Notes: a model not told the origin generated them from the letters alone. A stretch of 64,000 nt of DNA from Tenuifilum thalassicum (GCF_013265555.1 NZ_CP041345.1:496001-560000), one strand, 5' to 3'; positions 1 through 9,197 are shown, counted from the first letter of the stretch. A program made the numbers and translations.

Positions 1-1681
1 CATAGGTAAATGGGCTATAAATTTCTTTTACGTAATTAATAATTTGCTCCTTAGGAAGATTTTGTTGTTCCTTGCATTTTTTATAAACGGTATTAATTAT
101 ACTTTCTTGTCCTGTTTCTTTTAGCAGTGCAATAGCTGCGCGAAATGCAACAAAATCGGATAGTTTTGCCATATCAATGCCGTAACAGTCGGGATAACGA
201 ATTTGGGGAGAGGAGGAAACAACAATGATGCTCGCAGGATTTAACCTATCAAGAATACGAAGAATGCTTTCTCGTAGTGTTGTTCCCCTTACAATTGAAT
301 CATCAATAACGACAAGATTGTCGGTGTTGGGGCGGATGGTTCCGTATGTAATATCGTATACATGCCCAACTAAATCGTCGCGCCCTTTATCTTGCGAAAT
401 GAAAGTTCTAAGTTTTACGTCTTTTACTGCAATCTTTTCGGTTCTAAGGCGGGTTGAAATGATCTCGTCAATGTCTTTTTCCGTTAGGTTTGCTCTTTTG
501 GCAATTATTTTGCGCTTCTTTTCATTTCTTATATAATCCTCCACGCCTTTCACCATTCCAAGGAAAGCCGTTTCGGCAGTATTCGGAATGTATGAGAATA
601 CGGTGCTTTCGTGGTCGTAGTTTATAGCCTCAAGAATGGCAGGGGTTAACAATTCGCCCAACTTTTTTCTTTCCTGATAAATATCAGCATCGGTACCTCT
701 TGAAAAGTAGATTCTTTCAAAGGAGCATGACTTCCTGGTTTGGGGTATTCTAACCTCTGCTTCCGAAATATCACCATTTCTTTTTATGATAAGAGCGTAG
801 CCAGGTTTTATCTCTTTAACCTGCTCACTTTTAACGTTCAGGACAGTCTGAATAACAGGGCGTTCTGATGCGACTACGGCTATTTCGTCGTCGGCATAGT
901 AGAAAGCAGGTCGAATGCCCCATGGGTCACGGACAACAAAGGCATCGCCATGACCTATAAGCCCAGCCATGGCATAACCTCCATCAAAATCTTTTGTGGC
1001 TGCCTGTAGTATTTTAGCAATGTTGATGTTTTCCGCAATCAACCTGCTAATTTCCATATTGGAGTTCCCTTCGTTCTTGTACTGGCGGAAGAGCTGCTGG
1101 TTTTCTTCATCTAGGAAATGGCCTATCTTCTCAAGAACTGTAACAGTGTCGGAGTAGTCGCGTGGATGCTGTCCAAGGTCAACAAGACGTTGGAATAGCT
1201 CATCAACATTTGTCATGTTGAAATTACCAGCTAATACAAGGGTGCGTGATTTCCAGTTATTATCCCGCATTACAGGATGAACGTAATCGATAGAGTTATT
1301 GCCAAATGTTCCATAGCGCAGGTGACCAAGGAAAAGTTCCCCAGCAAAAGGTATATTTTCTTTTGCAAAAGCTGGGTCGTTCATCAATTCAGGTTTTGAC
1401 GAGTATTTGTTTATTCCCCTATTTACTACATCAAAAATATCTTTAATGGGTGATGAGGAGTTTGAGCGTTCACGATCGATATACTTTTTACCTGGAGCCA
1501 GGTCGAACTTAATAGTTGTAAGTCCAGCACCATCTTGACCACGATTATGCTGCTTTTCCATTAGCAGGTAAAGCTTATGCAATCCGTATCGCCATGTCCC
1601 ATATTTTATTTGATAGTATTCAAGTGGTTTTAGAAGCCTTATAAGTGCAATCCCACATTCGTGTTTTATTTGTTCGCTCAT
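1..1681 (-). CDS. purF: Amidophosphoribosyltransferase, long form (C-terminus cut by window edge)
   Basis: The protein would transfer the amide nitrogen of glutamine to PRPP, the first committed step of purine synthesis. The start reads MSEQIKHECGIALI. Cys9 is the likely N-terminal nucleophile after removal of a short propeptide, followed by the class II glutamine amidotransferase motif KQHNRGQDGAG. Around residue 455 comes the PRPP-binding loop VVIDDSIVRGTT. At least 560 residues are visible and the frame is still open at base 1, so it is longer than the ~470-500-residue classical PurF. It belongs to the extended Bacteroidota variant, which can occur beside a classical copy. It lies directly downstream of the transketolase genes but is separated from them by a terminator-like hairpin. 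Family assignment is firm; whether it is the organism's only PurF cannot be told here. Confidence 0.9.
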   Translation of the reverse strand, partial: MSEQIKHECGIALIRLLKPLEYYQIKYGTWRYGLHKLYLLMEKQHNRGQDGAGLTTIKFDLAPGKKYIDRERSNSSSPIKDIFDVVNRGINKYSSKPELMNDPAFAKENIPFAGELFLGHLRYGTFGNNSIDYVHPVMRDNNWKSRTLVLAGNFNMTNVDELFQRLVDLGQHPRDYSDTVTVLEKIGHFLDEENQQLFRQYKNEGNSNMEISRLIAENINIAKILQAATKDFDGGYAMAGLIGHGDAFVVRDPWGIRPAFYYADDEIAVVASERPVIQTVLNVKSEQVKEIKPGYALIIKRNGDISEAEVRIPQTRKSCSFERIYFSRGTDADIYQERKKLGELLTPAILEAINYDHESTVFSYIPNTAETAFLGMVKGVEDYIRNEKKRKIIAKRANLTEKDIDEIISTRLRTEKIAVKDVKLRTFISQDKGRDDLVGHVYDITYGTIRPNTDNLVVIDDSIVRGTTLRESILRILDRLNPASIIVVSSSPQIRYPDCYGIDMAKLSDFVAFRAAIALLKETGQESIINTVYKKCKEQQNLPKEQIINYVKEIYSPFTY

Positions 1682-1701
1682 ATCTTCTTTGTTTTAATAT
1701 T

Positions 1702-1726
1702 AAAAAAGGCAGGCATAAAGCCTACC
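1702..1726 (-). terminator. Rho-independent terminator after the transketolase operon
   Basis: On the minus strand a 7-bp stem (GGTAGGC/GCCTGCC, one G-U pair) with a 5-base loop is followed by six T. It sits between the stop of the transketolase C-terminal gene and the purF start. Confidence 0.75.
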
Positions 1727-1733
1727 AATATCA

Positions 1734-2693
1734 TCATTTTTGTTCTTTTACAAATTGAAAAACACTTTTTGCTATAGCTTCTGCATTTAAGCCATATTTC
1801 TGAAGTAATTCTTCAGGTTTACCCGACTCGCCAAAGCAATCGGGCATGCCAATAATTTTCATAGGAATTGGATATTCCTGGCACAGTACCTCAGCAACGG
1901 CACTACCTAATCCTCCATGTATTTGATGTTCTTCAACAGTAACAACTAGTCCTGTTTTTTTAGCAATGCTAATAAGCAACTCTTTATCTATGGGTTTTAT
2001 GGTATGAATATTAACAACAGCAGCATCGATGCCCTTTTTCTCAAGCTCTTTTGATGCCATTAGGGCTTCCCAAACCATGTGCCCGGTTGCTACAATGGCA
2101 ACATCGGTTCCATCGGTTAGTATTTCTCCCTTACCAATTTTGAAGTCTTGATTAATGGAGGTGAAGTTAGGTACAGGTTCGCGACCAAAACGGATGTAAA
2201 CAGGTCCATCGGCTTCTTTAATTGCTGCAATTGTTGCAGCTTTAGCCTGATTGGCATCGGCAGGTGATATAAGTGTTATATTGGGTAGTGATCTAATTAC
2301 TGCAATATCTTCAAGAGCTTGGTGGGTTGCACCATCGGGTCCAACGGAGATTCCTGCATGAGCACCACCAATGATTACTTTTACATTGTTATAGCAGATA
2401 GATATTCGAATTTGGTCGGCAGCGCGGAAGGCTGCAAAAACGGCGTAGGTTGAAAATACTGGTATTTTATTGGTTAGGGCCATACCTGCAGCAACTGCAG
2501 CAATGTTTTGCTCGGCAATACCAAACGAGAAGAATCTTTCAGGAAAGCGTTCTGCAAAAATGTTGAGACCAACCGATCCTGTAATATCAGCCCCAAGGAC
2601 AACAAGGTTTTGGAAGATGGACCCAGCCTCAGCAACCCCTTCGCCAAAACCTATCCTTGTAGCCTTATTCCCTTGATTGATAAAATTACTCAT
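1734..2693 (-). CDS. Transketolase, C-terminal subunit (Pyr + C-terminal domains)
   Basis: This is the second half of a split thiamine-diphosphate transketolase, acting in the non-oxidative pentose phosphate pathway. The 319 residues cover the pyrimidine-binding domain (about 1-170, with GIAEQNIAAVAAGMAL, which holds the family's conserved Glu) and the transketolase C-terminal domain (about 190-310, with VTVEEHQIHGGLGSAV). The ATG overlaps the end of the N-terminal-subunit gene by 8 bases, so the two are translationally coupled and should form one heteromeric enzyme. Split transketolases are common in anaerobes and Bacteroidota. A close alternative within the same fold is a 1-deoxy-xylulose-5-phosphate synthase half, but the pairing and motifs favour transketolase. 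Confidence 0.93.
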   Translation of the reverse strand: MSNFINQGNKATRIGFGEGVAEAGSIFQNLVVLGADITGSVGLNIFAERFPERFFSFGIAEQNIAAVAAGMALTNKIPVFSTYAVFAAFRAADQIRISICYNNVKVIIGGAHAGISVGPDGATHQALEDIAVIRSLPNITLISPADANQAKAATIAAIKEADGPVYIRFGREPVPNFTSINQDFKIGKGEILTDGTDVAIVATGHMVWEALMASKELEKKGIDAAVVNIHTIKPIDKELLISIAKKTGLVVTVEEHQIHGGLGSAVAEVLCQEYPIPMKIIGMPDCFGESGKPEELLQKYGLNAEAIAKSVFQFVKEQK

Positions 2694-3531
2694 ACCCCAA
2701 CTCTTTATAGTAAGCCTCCAGTTCAGCTAAAAATCTTACAGCCTCTTCATTGTTAGGCGCTTTACCATGCCAGTGGTAATCGTTCTCAATGCTTTGAACC
2801 CCACAACCCATTCTTGTTTTGGCAATGATTACTTTGGGTTTACCTTTAAACTTATTTGAAGACTCAATCGTGTTTATTAGCTGCTCAATGCTATTCCCAT
2901 TACACTCATATACTTGCCAGCCAAATGCTTCCCATTTCTCTTTTAAGGGTTCAATTTCCATTACCTTGTTTGTAGTGCCATCTATTTGGCAAAAGTTTCT
3001 GTCCACAATTGCAGTTAGGTTGTCTAGCTTATAATGAGATGCGCTCATAGCTGCTTCCCAAATTGAACCTTCCTGCAGTTCACCATCGCCATGAATTGAA
3101 AAAACTCGCCAACTCGACTTATCAATCTTTGCACTTAGGGCCATGCCAACAGCAACAGAAAGGCCCTGACCAAGAGATCCAGCCGAAAGTTCTAAACCTG
3201 GCAAACCATGATCGCGACCTGGATGACCTTGAAGCCTTGAACCCAATTTTCTCAGAGTCTTCAGCTCATCTCTTGAAAAGTAGTTGGCATTTGCAAGAGT
3301 GGCATAAAGTACCGGTGCAACATGACCGATAGAAAGTATAACCCTATCCCTATCGTTCCAGTTTGGATTATCTGCTTTGTGATTAAGAATATGAAAGTAT
3401 AAAACGGTAAACACATCTGCTAAGCCTAGGGAACCGCCAAGGTGACCTGATCCTGCCAACGCTAGGCTTTTTATTACATCTTCACGTATGTTTTTTGAAA
3501 TCCTGACTAGATGATGCAAATTGTACTCCAT
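2686..3531 (-). CDS. Transketolase, N-terminal subunit (TPP-binding)
   Basis: This is the thiamine-diphosphate-binding half of the split transketolase, 281 residues from ATG (MEYNLHHLVRISK). Visible motifs are GSGHLGGSLGLADV near residue 30, GHPGRDHGLPGLELSAGSLGQGLS around 105-130, and the TPP/Mg motif GDGELQEGSIWEAAM followed by AIVDRN around 150-180. An upstream TTG at 3537 is less likely than this ATG, because the SPOR-domain gene stops at 3534. The order SPOR gene, N-subunit, C-subunit is one tight operon with gaps of a few bases or an overlap. The C-subunit gene immediately downstream supplies the missing domains. Confidence 0.93.
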   Translation of the reverse strand: MEYNLHHLVRISKNIREDVIKSLALAGSGHLGGSLGLADVFTVLYFHILNHKADNPNWNDRDRVILSIGHVAPVLYATLANANYFSRDELKTLRKLGSRLQGHPGRDHGLPGLELSAGSLGQGLSVAVGMALSAKIDKSSWRVFSIHGDGELQEGSIWEAAMSASHYKLDNLTAIVDRNFCQIDGTTNKVMEIEPLKEKWEAFGWQVYECNGNSIEQLINTIESSNKFKGKPKVIIAKTRMGCGVQSIENDYHWHGKAPNNEEAVRFLAELEAYYKELGYE

Positions 3532-3533
3532 AA

Positions 3534-3995
3534 TCAATTTAAAGGGGGGAAATTGATTCGTTCTGGAATTATGAATGCTTTCGGGAATTCTACAAGTATT
3601 TCATGATAGAATTTTAACGCTTCCTCTTTAGTTCTATAATCACCTACAGAAATTTTCCAGTAAGGATTTTGATAATTTTGATAAACAGGTACTCCAGGGT
3701 ATTTTTCCATAAACTTATACATAACTTCCTCGGAGTTTTGTCTAGCAAATTGCCCAAGTTCAAAGAAAATTCTAATTCTGTAGCCATCTAGCCCTGGAGA
3801 CTTAGCGTTTTGTAGGTATCGAAGGCTATGCAACATTGTAATTGTTGAATCCTGGTTAACAATTACTGTGCCTTCACCTTCTCTTACATATTGCAGCTCA
3901 TCGATTATGGGAAGCCTTACTGGTTTTAAGGTTTCCTGACCCTGAAGATTAAAGAAGGCAATAATTGCAAATAGTATTAGAAAAAATTTCTTCAT
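3534..3995 (-). CDS. SPOR-domain exported protein
   Basis: A 153-residue protein with an N-terminal signal peptide (MKKFFLILFAIIAFFNLQGQ). Its C-terminal region matches SPOR-type repeats: YRIRIFFELGQFARQ, YPGVPVYQNYQNPYWKISVGDY and an EEALKFYHEI helix. SPOR domains bind glycan strands of peptidoglycan lacking stem peptides, so a periplasmic, wall-associated role is expected; the precise function is unknown. The start at 3995 is chosen over TTG at 4016 because that codon lies inside a TAnnTTTG promoter element (4014-4021) and because the signal peptide begins at the inner ATG. It is followed after only two bases by the transketolase genes, so it may head their transcript, an odd pairing of wall protein and carbon metabolism. 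Confidence 0.8.
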   Translation of the reverse strand: MKKFFLILFAIIAFFNLQGQETLKPVRLPIIDELQYVREGEGTVIVNQDSTITMLHSLRYLQNAKSPGLDGYRIRIFFELGQFARQNSEEVMYKFMEKYPGVPVYQNYQNPYWKISVGDYRTKEEALKFYHEILVEFPKAFIIPERINFPPLN

Positions 3996-4013
3996 AGAGG
4001 TAAGTTTACGTTG

Positions 4014-4021
4014 CAAAAATA
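4014..4021 (-). promoter_or_regulatory. Bacteroidota -7 promoter element for the SPOR/transketolase operon
   Basis: The minus strand reads TATTTTTG, an exact TAnnTTTG, ending 18 bases before the ATG at 3995. No clear -33 TTG is seen at the usual spacing. Confidence 0.55.
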
Positions 4022-4028
4022 GAAAAAA

Positions 4029-4550
4029 TTAGGGTAAAAAGGCAGGTTTTGCAGAAAGCGTATCTGTTGCTATAAAGTCCTTCTGGAAAGTATTTGCCAA
4101 GTTTTTTAATGATTGTTTAGGGATATTAATTTTTTTGGACATTAACCAACGCCCGCCTTTTATAAAGCCTTTAACCGTTATTTCATCAGCGATGTTTTTT
4201 CCTTTACCTATAAGTTTAAAAGCATCGGCAGGAGTTCGCAGCCTTATTTCTAGGGGGATATCGTAATCTTTTCGGGTGTTTCTGTCGATTTTAATTTTGC
4301 TACCATTGCTTAACTTACCCAATGGTCTATTGTTAAGCCAAGTTTCAAACTTCATTTCTTTAATTAGAAGGGCTTTTTTATTCTGATTTTCTATATCCAT
4401 GGTAAGGTTAAGGTATATTACTCCGTCCTTAATGCCCCTAAATTTAAAATCTTTAACACCATAAATGTTAAGATTCTCATAACTAGAACACCCTGATAAA
4501 ATGGCTAGTATAAAAAGAGCAACTACTGTTTTCAGTGATAAGGTTTTCAT
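4029..4550 (-). CDS. LEA type 2 (WHy-like) lipoprotein
   Basis: A 173-residue lipoprotein with a lipobox ending at Cys21 (LAILSGC). The body resembles the LEA14/WHy beta-sandwich: FRGIKDGVIYLNLTMDIENQNKKALLIKEMKFETWLNNRPLGKL, then basic and polar strands with IPLEIRLRTPADAF. In bacteria such proteins are cell-envelope associated and of unsettled function; desiccation or stress roles are proposed from plant homologues. It precedes the SPOR-domain gene by about 30 bases on the same strand, and that gene has its own -7 element. Lipoprotein nature is well supported; the fold is a family-level recognition. Confidence 0.75.
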   Translation of the reverse strand: MKTLSLKTVVALFILAILSGCSSYENLNIYGVKDFKFRGIKDGVIYLNLTMDIENQNKKALLIKEMKFETWLNNRPLGKLSNGSKIKIDRNTRKDYDIPLEIRLRTPADAFKLIGKGKNIADEITVKGFIKGGRWLMSKKINIPKQSLKNLANTFQKDFIATDTLSAKPAFLP

Positions 4551-4623
4551 GAAAGGTTTTTAATTTATGATGTCAAATGTTATACCAAATGGAAAAAAAT
4601 CTTTTGATTTTAATCTTACAAAT

Positions 4624-4661
4624 TCTGCCCCAAAATACATTTTATAATTATTTGAGGCAGA
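4624..4661. terminator. Inverted repeat downstream of yebC (possible terminator)
   Basis: Arms TCTGCCCCAAA and TTTGAGGCAGA pair at 10 of 11 positions across a 16-base loop. It lies just 3' of the yebC stop on the minus strand. There is no long T-run, so termination is only a possibility. Confidence 0.4.
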
Positions 4662-4684
4662 GTTTGAAGGTGTATGAATAAACG

Positions 4685-5431
4685 TTATTCGTTTTCCATT
4701 GCAGCCATAATCTCGTCGGTTAGCTCCAAATTGTGGTAAACTTGTTGAACATCGTCATTATCTTCTAAATCTTCAACTAGTTTTAGGAATTTAAGAGCGG
4801 TATCGGTATCAACCGATTTGAAGTCGTTTGGTATACGTTGTAGGCTGGCATTTTCAACTTCTATGTTGAGCTCTTCAAGTTTCTTGTTCATTTTACCGAA
4901 ATCTTCCATTTCGGTGGTAATTACGTAAAAATCACCATTATCGTCAACATCTTGAGCCCCAGCATCAATAAGGTCGAGTTCAACTTCTTCAAGGTTAATT
5001 TTGTCCTTAGCAATAGTAAAGATTCCCTTACGGCTGAAAAGAAAAGAAAGAGATCCATTGGTCCCTAAACTACCACCTCGTTTAGTGAGAGTTGAGCGAA
5101 CAGCGCTTACAGTGCGGTTGTTGTTATCGGTAAGGCACTCAATAAATATGGCTATTCCTCCAGGGCCATATCCTTCAAAGGTGAGTTCTTGGAGATTATC
5201 TGGATCTTTTTCAGCTTTATTAATTGCACGTTGAATATTTTCTTTGGGCATATTAACCCCTTTGGCGTTGTTAATAGCCAAACGAAGGCGAGGGTTACCT
5301 TCTGGGTCGGGTCCACCCTCTTTAACGGCAACAGTTATCTCCTTAATAATTCTTGAAAATTCTTTTGAACGCTTGGCATCAAGTGCGCCTTTTTTGCGTT
5401 TAATTGTTGACCATTTATTATGTCCACTCAT
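4685..5431 (-). CDS. yebC: YebC/TACO1 family protein
   Basis: The family signature starts at MSGHNKWSTIKRKKGALDAKRSK and continues with the hallmark GGPDPEGNPRLRLAINNAKGVNMPKENIQRAI and FEGYGPGGIAIFIECLTDN. The length of 248 residues is normal. The start at 5431 is used because homologues begin at MSGHNKW; the open frame extends nine codons further upstream. YebC-family proteins are reported as translation factors that ease ribosome stalling at proline-rich stretches, and were earlier described as regulators (PmpR). It is divergent from miaB, with about 140 bases between the two starts. Confidence 0.95.
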   Translation of the reverse strand: MSGHNKWSTIKRKKGALDAKRSKEFSRIIKEITVAVKEGGPDPEGNPRLRLAINNAKGVNMPKENIQRAINKAEKDPDNLQELTFEGYGPGGIAIFIECLTDNNNRTVSAVRSTLTKRGGSLGTNGSLSFLFSRKGIFTIAKDKINLEEVELDLIDAGAQDVDDNGDFYVITTEMEDFGKMNKKLEELNIEVENASLQRIPNDFKSVDTDTALKFLKLVEDLEDNDDVQQVYHNLELTDEIMAAMENE

Positions 5432-5548
5432 GGTATTGTTTTTTTCGTTTCCATGCAAATTTAGCTACAATAATTGCCCTGTCAAAATTAACATTTATGA
5501 TATTGATTTGTATCATCAAAACGAACATGTAATAATTTTAGAAAGTTA

Positions 5549-5556
5549 TACCTTTG
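5549..5556 (+). promoter_or_regulatory. -7 promoter element of miaB
   Basis: TACCTTTG is an exact TAnnTTTG, 15 bases before the ATG at 5572. It overlaps the upstream TTG at 5554 and so excludes that codon as a start. Confidence 0.7.
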
Positions 5557-5571
5557 CAAAAAAATATATCG

Positions 5572-6969
5572 ATGAATATTTATCCAGAAGACGCCAATAT
5601 TTTTGAGACTTCAAATACCGATGATACTAGTAGGCCTAAGGTTTATATTGAAACCTATGGTTGCCAAATGAATGTAAACGATAGCGAGGTTGTTGCCTCA
5701 ATACTAATCGGGAATGGCTATAGCGTTACAAGCGATATAAATCAGGCCGATATAATTTTGATTAACACCTGTTCCATAAGGGAGAATGCAGAAACAAGAG
5801 TTTTTGGTCGACTCGATCTTTTTGGACAAATCAAAAAGCAAAAACCATCAGTTCTTGTTGGTGTTTTAGGTTGTATGGCCGAAAGGCTTAAGGATCAACT
5901 CCTAGAACAAAAGAAAGTTGTTGACCTAGTAGTTGGGCCCGATGCGTATAGAGAGTTACCTGTGCTTATCCGTGCAGCTGAGGATGGTCAAAAAGGTGTT
6001 AATGTGCTGCTTTCACGTGAGGAAACTTATGCCGATATTAGTCCTGTAAGGCTTGATAAAAATGGTGTTTCGGCTTTTGTTTCAATAATGCGTGGTTGCA
6101 ACAACATGTGTTCCTATTGTGTGGTTCCATATACTCGTGGTGCTGAACGTAGTCGTGATCCTCAAACTATTGTTAAGGAGGTTCAAGATCTTTTTGATGC
6201 AGGATATAGAGAGGTTACTCTTTTGGGGCAGAATGTAAACTCCTATCACTGGGAAGGGCAAAAAGGGCTTATTAAGCATACCGTTAATTTTTCCGACCTA
6301 CTGGAGATGGTTGCTCTTGTTGATCCTAGGCTGAGGGTACGCTTTTCCACTTCGCACCCAAAGGATTTGACCAACGAGGTACTATACACCATGGCCATGT
6401 ATGAGAATATATGCAACCACATACACTTGCCTGTTCAATCGGGATCCACTCGTATACTCAAGCTAATGAACCGAAAGTATACTCGAGAGGATTACCTGAA
6501 TAGAATTGAGGCCATTCGTTCAATTATTCCAGATTGCTCTATTTCAACCGATATTATTGCTGGATTTTGCACTGAAACCGAGGTTGATCATGATTTAACC
6601 CTAAGCCTTATGCGCGAGGTCGGTTTCGATTTTGCCTACATGTTTAAGTATTCCGAAAGACCAAATACTAAAGCTGCTCGCCATTTAGAAGATGATGTGC
6701 CCGAAGAGGTAAAAACTCGTAGGTTGATGGAAATTATTGAGCTACAAGGTAAACTCTCCGAGCAAAGCAAGCAGGCCGATGTGGGTAAACGATTTGAAGT
6801 GCTAGTTGAGGGGGAGTCGAAAAAGTCGAAGGATGAGTTTTATGGTAGAACAAGTCAGAATAAGGTAGTGGTATTTCCTAAAGCGGGGCATAAAGTTGGT
6901 GATTTTGTTTACGTTGAGATAACTGACTGCACGCCCGCTACGCTTATGGGAAAGATTGTTGAGGAATAG
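5572..6969 (+). CDS. miaB: tRNA-2-methylthio-N6-dimethylallyladenosine synthase MiaB
   Basis: A radical SAM methylthiotransferase that adds the 2-methylthio group to i6A37 of tRNAs reading UNN codons. Domains in order: N-terminal MTTase domain with its three cluster cysteines ([26 protein letters not shown]), radical SAM core with [15 protein letters not shown] (CxxxCxxC), and a C-terminal TRAM domain (about 385-460, [14 protein letters not shown]... and [11 protein letters not shown]). The 465 residues are typical. The start is set by the -7 element that occupies the earlier TTG. It is convergent with the RNA methyltransferase gene downstream, leaving only five bases between stops, so two RNA-modification genes sit end to end. 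Confidence 0.96.
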   Translation: MNIYPEDANIFETSNTDDTSRPKVYIETYGCQMNVNDSEVVASILIGNGYSVTSDINQADIILINTCSIRENAETRVFGRLDLFGQIKKQKPSVLVGVLGCMAERLKDQLLEQKKVVDLVVGPDAYRELPVLIRAAEDGQKGVNVLLSREETYADISPVRLDKNGVSAFVSIMRGCNNMCSYCVVPYTRGAERSRDPQTIVKEVQDLFDAGYREVTLLGQNVNSYHWEGQKGLIKHTVNFSDLLEMVALVDPRLRVRFSTSHPKDLTNEVLYTMAMYENICNHIHLPVQSGSTRILKLMNRKYTREDYLNRIEAIRSIIPDCSISTDIIAGFCTETEVDHDLTLSLMREVGFDFAYMFKYSERPNTKAARHLEDDVPEEVKTRRLMEIIELQGKLSEQSKQADVGKRFEVLVEGESKKSKDEFYGRTSQNKVVVFPKAGHKVGDFVYVEITDCTPATLMGKIVEE

Positions 6970-6974
6970 AAAAT

Positions 6975-8174
6975 TTAGTATCCCCGCTTTATTCGAGCCA
7001 TATAAAAACCATCAAATCCTGTTTCCGATGGATATAATGTTTGTTCCTCTTCAAGAGTATATTGCCCATTCATTTTGTCGATAAACCATTTAACTTGTTG
7101 CTCATTCTCCGATGGAAGTATGCTGCAGGTAGAGTATACCATGAATCCACCTGGCTTTAACATGTGGCAATATTTTTCAAGTATTTGGCGTTGAACTAGG
7201 CGGAGTTCATCAATATTTTCTGCTGTTAAGTGCCATTTAGTATCTGGATTTCGTTTAAGAACGCCTAATCCAGAACAGGGTGCATCAATTAGTAACCTAT
7301 CGGCTTTGTTGTGTAATCGCTTAATCGTTTTTGATGTTTCAATGGGTTTAGTTTCGATATTTGAAGCACCTGCTCTTCGTGCTCTACGCTTGAGCTCTTT
7401 TAATTTCCAATCTTTAATGTCAAGTGCAATGATTTTCCCTTTATTGTTCATTAAACTTGCTAGGTGTAAGCTTTTCCCACCATTTCCAGCGCATGCATCA
7501 ACAACCCATTGCCCTTCTTCTACTTTAAGAAATGGAACAACTTGTTGAGAAGAAAAATCCTGTTGTTCAAACATCCCCAACTTAAATGCATTCGATTTAA
7601 AAACATTTGCCGATTTCGTAAGGATTAAAGCATCGGAGTTTGCAATTTTTTTTACCTTATACCCCTCGTTAGTAAGAATTTTGTATAGCTCATGAGGAGT
7701 GGTTTTTAACCGATTTGCCCTAAGAACTATTGGTGGGTTGCTATTCAGGTAGCTTATTTCTTTTGCCCATCTTGAGCCGAGTTCCTCAGAGCCTAACTTG
7801 TCTAACCAATCTGGAATAGATTCCCTAATGGCTCGAATGCAATATAAACTTTCAAGTGTTTTATTTATTTCTTTTTTTAATTTGGTTGTTATCCTGTTTT
7901 CTTGAGGTAATCCAAATGGTGTGCGAGCAAGATATATGGCAACAATATTTTGGGTTAGTGTTCCAAATTTAGGATTTATCTCTTTATTAATCTCATATAG
8001 TAGTCGCCACCAACGAGTTGTTTCCTGAAGTATTGTAACAAATTGCAGAATATTTTTGTTAGTCCACGTTTTTTTGTTTTTTGATATCCAAAAAGATATT
8101 ACTTGATCAAGATTTCTTTTTTGGAAGATCACCTCTTCTAATGCAAGGCTTATTGTAATAAATACATCCTTCAT
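6975..8174 (-). CDS. RsmB/NOP2-family rRNA m5C methyltransferase
   Basis: A SAM-dependent RNA cytosine-C5 methyltransferase of the RsmB/NOP/NSUN type, 399 residues. An N-terminal NusB-like helical region (about 1-130) is followed by a PUA/RRM-like linker and the Rossmann methyltransferase: VVDACAGNGGKSLHLAS (SAM site), LLIDAPCSGLGVLKRNPD (motif IV Cys) and VYSTCSILPSENE (motif VI catalytic Cys). Both active-site cysteines are present, so it should be active. The substrate is probably a 16S rRNA cytosine (RsmB-like), but RsmF-type or other rRNA sites cannot be excluded. Confidence 0.9.
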   Translation of the reverse strand: MKDVFITISLALEEVIFQKRNLDQVISFWISKNKKTWTNKNILQFVTILQETTRWWRLLYEINKEINPKFGTLTQNIVAIYLARTPFGLPQENRITTKLKKEINKTLESLYCIRAIRESIPDWLDKLGSEELGSRWAKEISYLNSNPPIVLRANRLKTTPHELYKILTNEGYKVKKIANSDALILTKSANVFKSNAFKLGMFEQQDFSSQQVVPFLKVEEGQWVVDACAGNGGKSLHLASLMNNKGKIIALDIKDWKLKELKRRARRAGASNIETKPIETSKTIKRLHNKADRLLIDAPCSGLGVLKRNPDTKWHLTAENIDELRLVQRQILEKYCHMLKPGGFMVYSTCSILPSENEQQVKWFIDKMNGQYTLEEEQTLYPSETGFDGFYMARIKRGY

Positions 8175-8186
8175 GTTGATAAAATT

Positions 8187-8211
8187 AAAGGCCGCAAATT
8201 ACGGCCTTTTT
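8187..8211. terminator. Bidirectional-looking hairpin terminator
   Basis: AAAGGCCG and CGGCCTTT form an 8-bp stem with a 7-base loop and T-rich flanks on both strands. It lies between the AT-hook protein gene (upstream on the minus strand) and the RNA methyltransferase gene. Confidence 0.8.
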
Positions 8212-8230
8212 AAAAGAAAATAAAATTAAT

Positions 8231-8941
8231 TTATTTTTTTAGGAATTCTGGTTTGGGGCTTCCATCTTGGTTAAACCATTCTGCTAACCCGTAGTACGAG
8301 GATTTTTCGCCATCAGGTTTATACTTTATTACAGATTTTGCCTCTTTGGTAAGTTTTGTTAGGTTTGTTGCAACTGCCATTCTTGTTCTATCTTTTTCAA
8401 CCTCAGGTAGTTCTAGTTTTTGTAGAGCAGCCGTGGTTATATCTTTGGATAGCAGTGGTTTATTGTTGGTTTTTAAAATATCAATTATAAGGTCGCTCCA
8501 TTTTATTTTATTTTTCCCTAAGTTTTGTTTTAAACGTTTTTTTACTGATTTTGGCTTACGCCCTCTTTTCTTTGGGGCTGCTTTTTTTGTTTTTGAGGTA
8601 GTTGATGTTTTTACTTCTGATTCAGCGTTTATGTTTTTTGGTTTCCTACCTCTTTTTTTGGGTAATACCTCTTGATTTTCTGAATCATCTGCTGTTATGT
8701 TTTTGGGCTTTCTCCCTCTCTTTTTAGCTTGTTCCGAATCATTTACTTCAGCAGATTTGGGTGTTCTACCTCTTTTTTTTGGTGTTGAAACCTTATCGGA
8801 GGAGTCATTATCTGTTTCATCTTCTAGTTTTTTCAGAATTGATTTTAAATTTTCAATTCTTCTAAGGCTTCTATCAATTTCTGTTTGATAAAGATCTTTA
8901 AGATCTTCTATTTCTGAAGGAGTAAGAGCTATTTTCTTCAT
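8231..8941 (-). CDS. AT-hook protein with C-terminal HARE-HTH-like winged helix
   Basis: A 236-residue, lysine-rich protein. Residues 1-45 form a likely coiled-coil helix. Four near-identical AT-hook-like motifs follow: KKRGRTPK at 55-62 and KKRGRKPK at about 73-80, 95-102 and 124-131, in low-complexity acidic/basic linkers. Residues about 145-225 (IKWSDLIIDILKTNNKPLLSKDI... to SSYYGLAEWF) look like a HARE-HTH or related winged-helix domain. AT-hooks bind the minor groove of A/T-rich DNA, so this may be a nucleoid-associated or regulatory protein. The core GRKP differs from the canonical RGRP by one inserted Lys. About 250 bases upstream are non-coding and very AT-rich, and I found no clear promoter there. 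Function inferred, not known. Confidence 0.65.
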   Translation of the reverse strand: MKKIALTPSEIEDLKDLYQTEIDRSLRRIENLKSILKKLEDETDNDSSDKVSTPKKRGRTPKSAEVNDSEQAKKRGRKPKNITADDSENQEVLPKKRGRKPKNINAESEVKTSTTSKTKKAAPKKRGRKPKSVKKRLKQNLGKNKIKWSDLIIDILKTNNKPLLSKDITTAALQKLELPEVEKDRTRMAVATNLTKLTKEAKSVIKYKPDGEKSSYYGLAEWFNQDGSPKPEFLKK

Positions 8942-9197
8942 ATTAATAATTTATTTTACGCAGATAATTAATTGATTATTATTTGTGCAATTTAAGGAAA
9001 AAAAATAATTAAATACAAAATATTTTCAATCTAATTATTTTAAAGTAAATGCTTTAAAATGCTGTTTGTGGTGTTTTAATAGGATTTATTTGGGCTTTAA
9101 GTATCATTAAAAAATAAAAAATTATCATGCTACTTTTAGGGTAACATTTAATTATGTGAAAAGAAAAACTAAATTTTATAAAAGAAAATATTCTTTA

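Noticed and set aside
225-536. Plus-strand open frame of 103 codons near the left edge
   Set aside because: It is antisense to the PRPP-binding region of the amidophosphoribosyltransferase, which has clear motifs.
5554-5572. Longer MiaB start at TTG 5554
   Set aside because: The codon is inside the -7 promoter element and would not be transcribed.
8942-9197. Regulatory RNA in the AT-rich gap before the AT-hook gene
   Set aside because: I found no paired structure, terminator or full promoter motif; nothing beyond AT-rich sequence can be supported.
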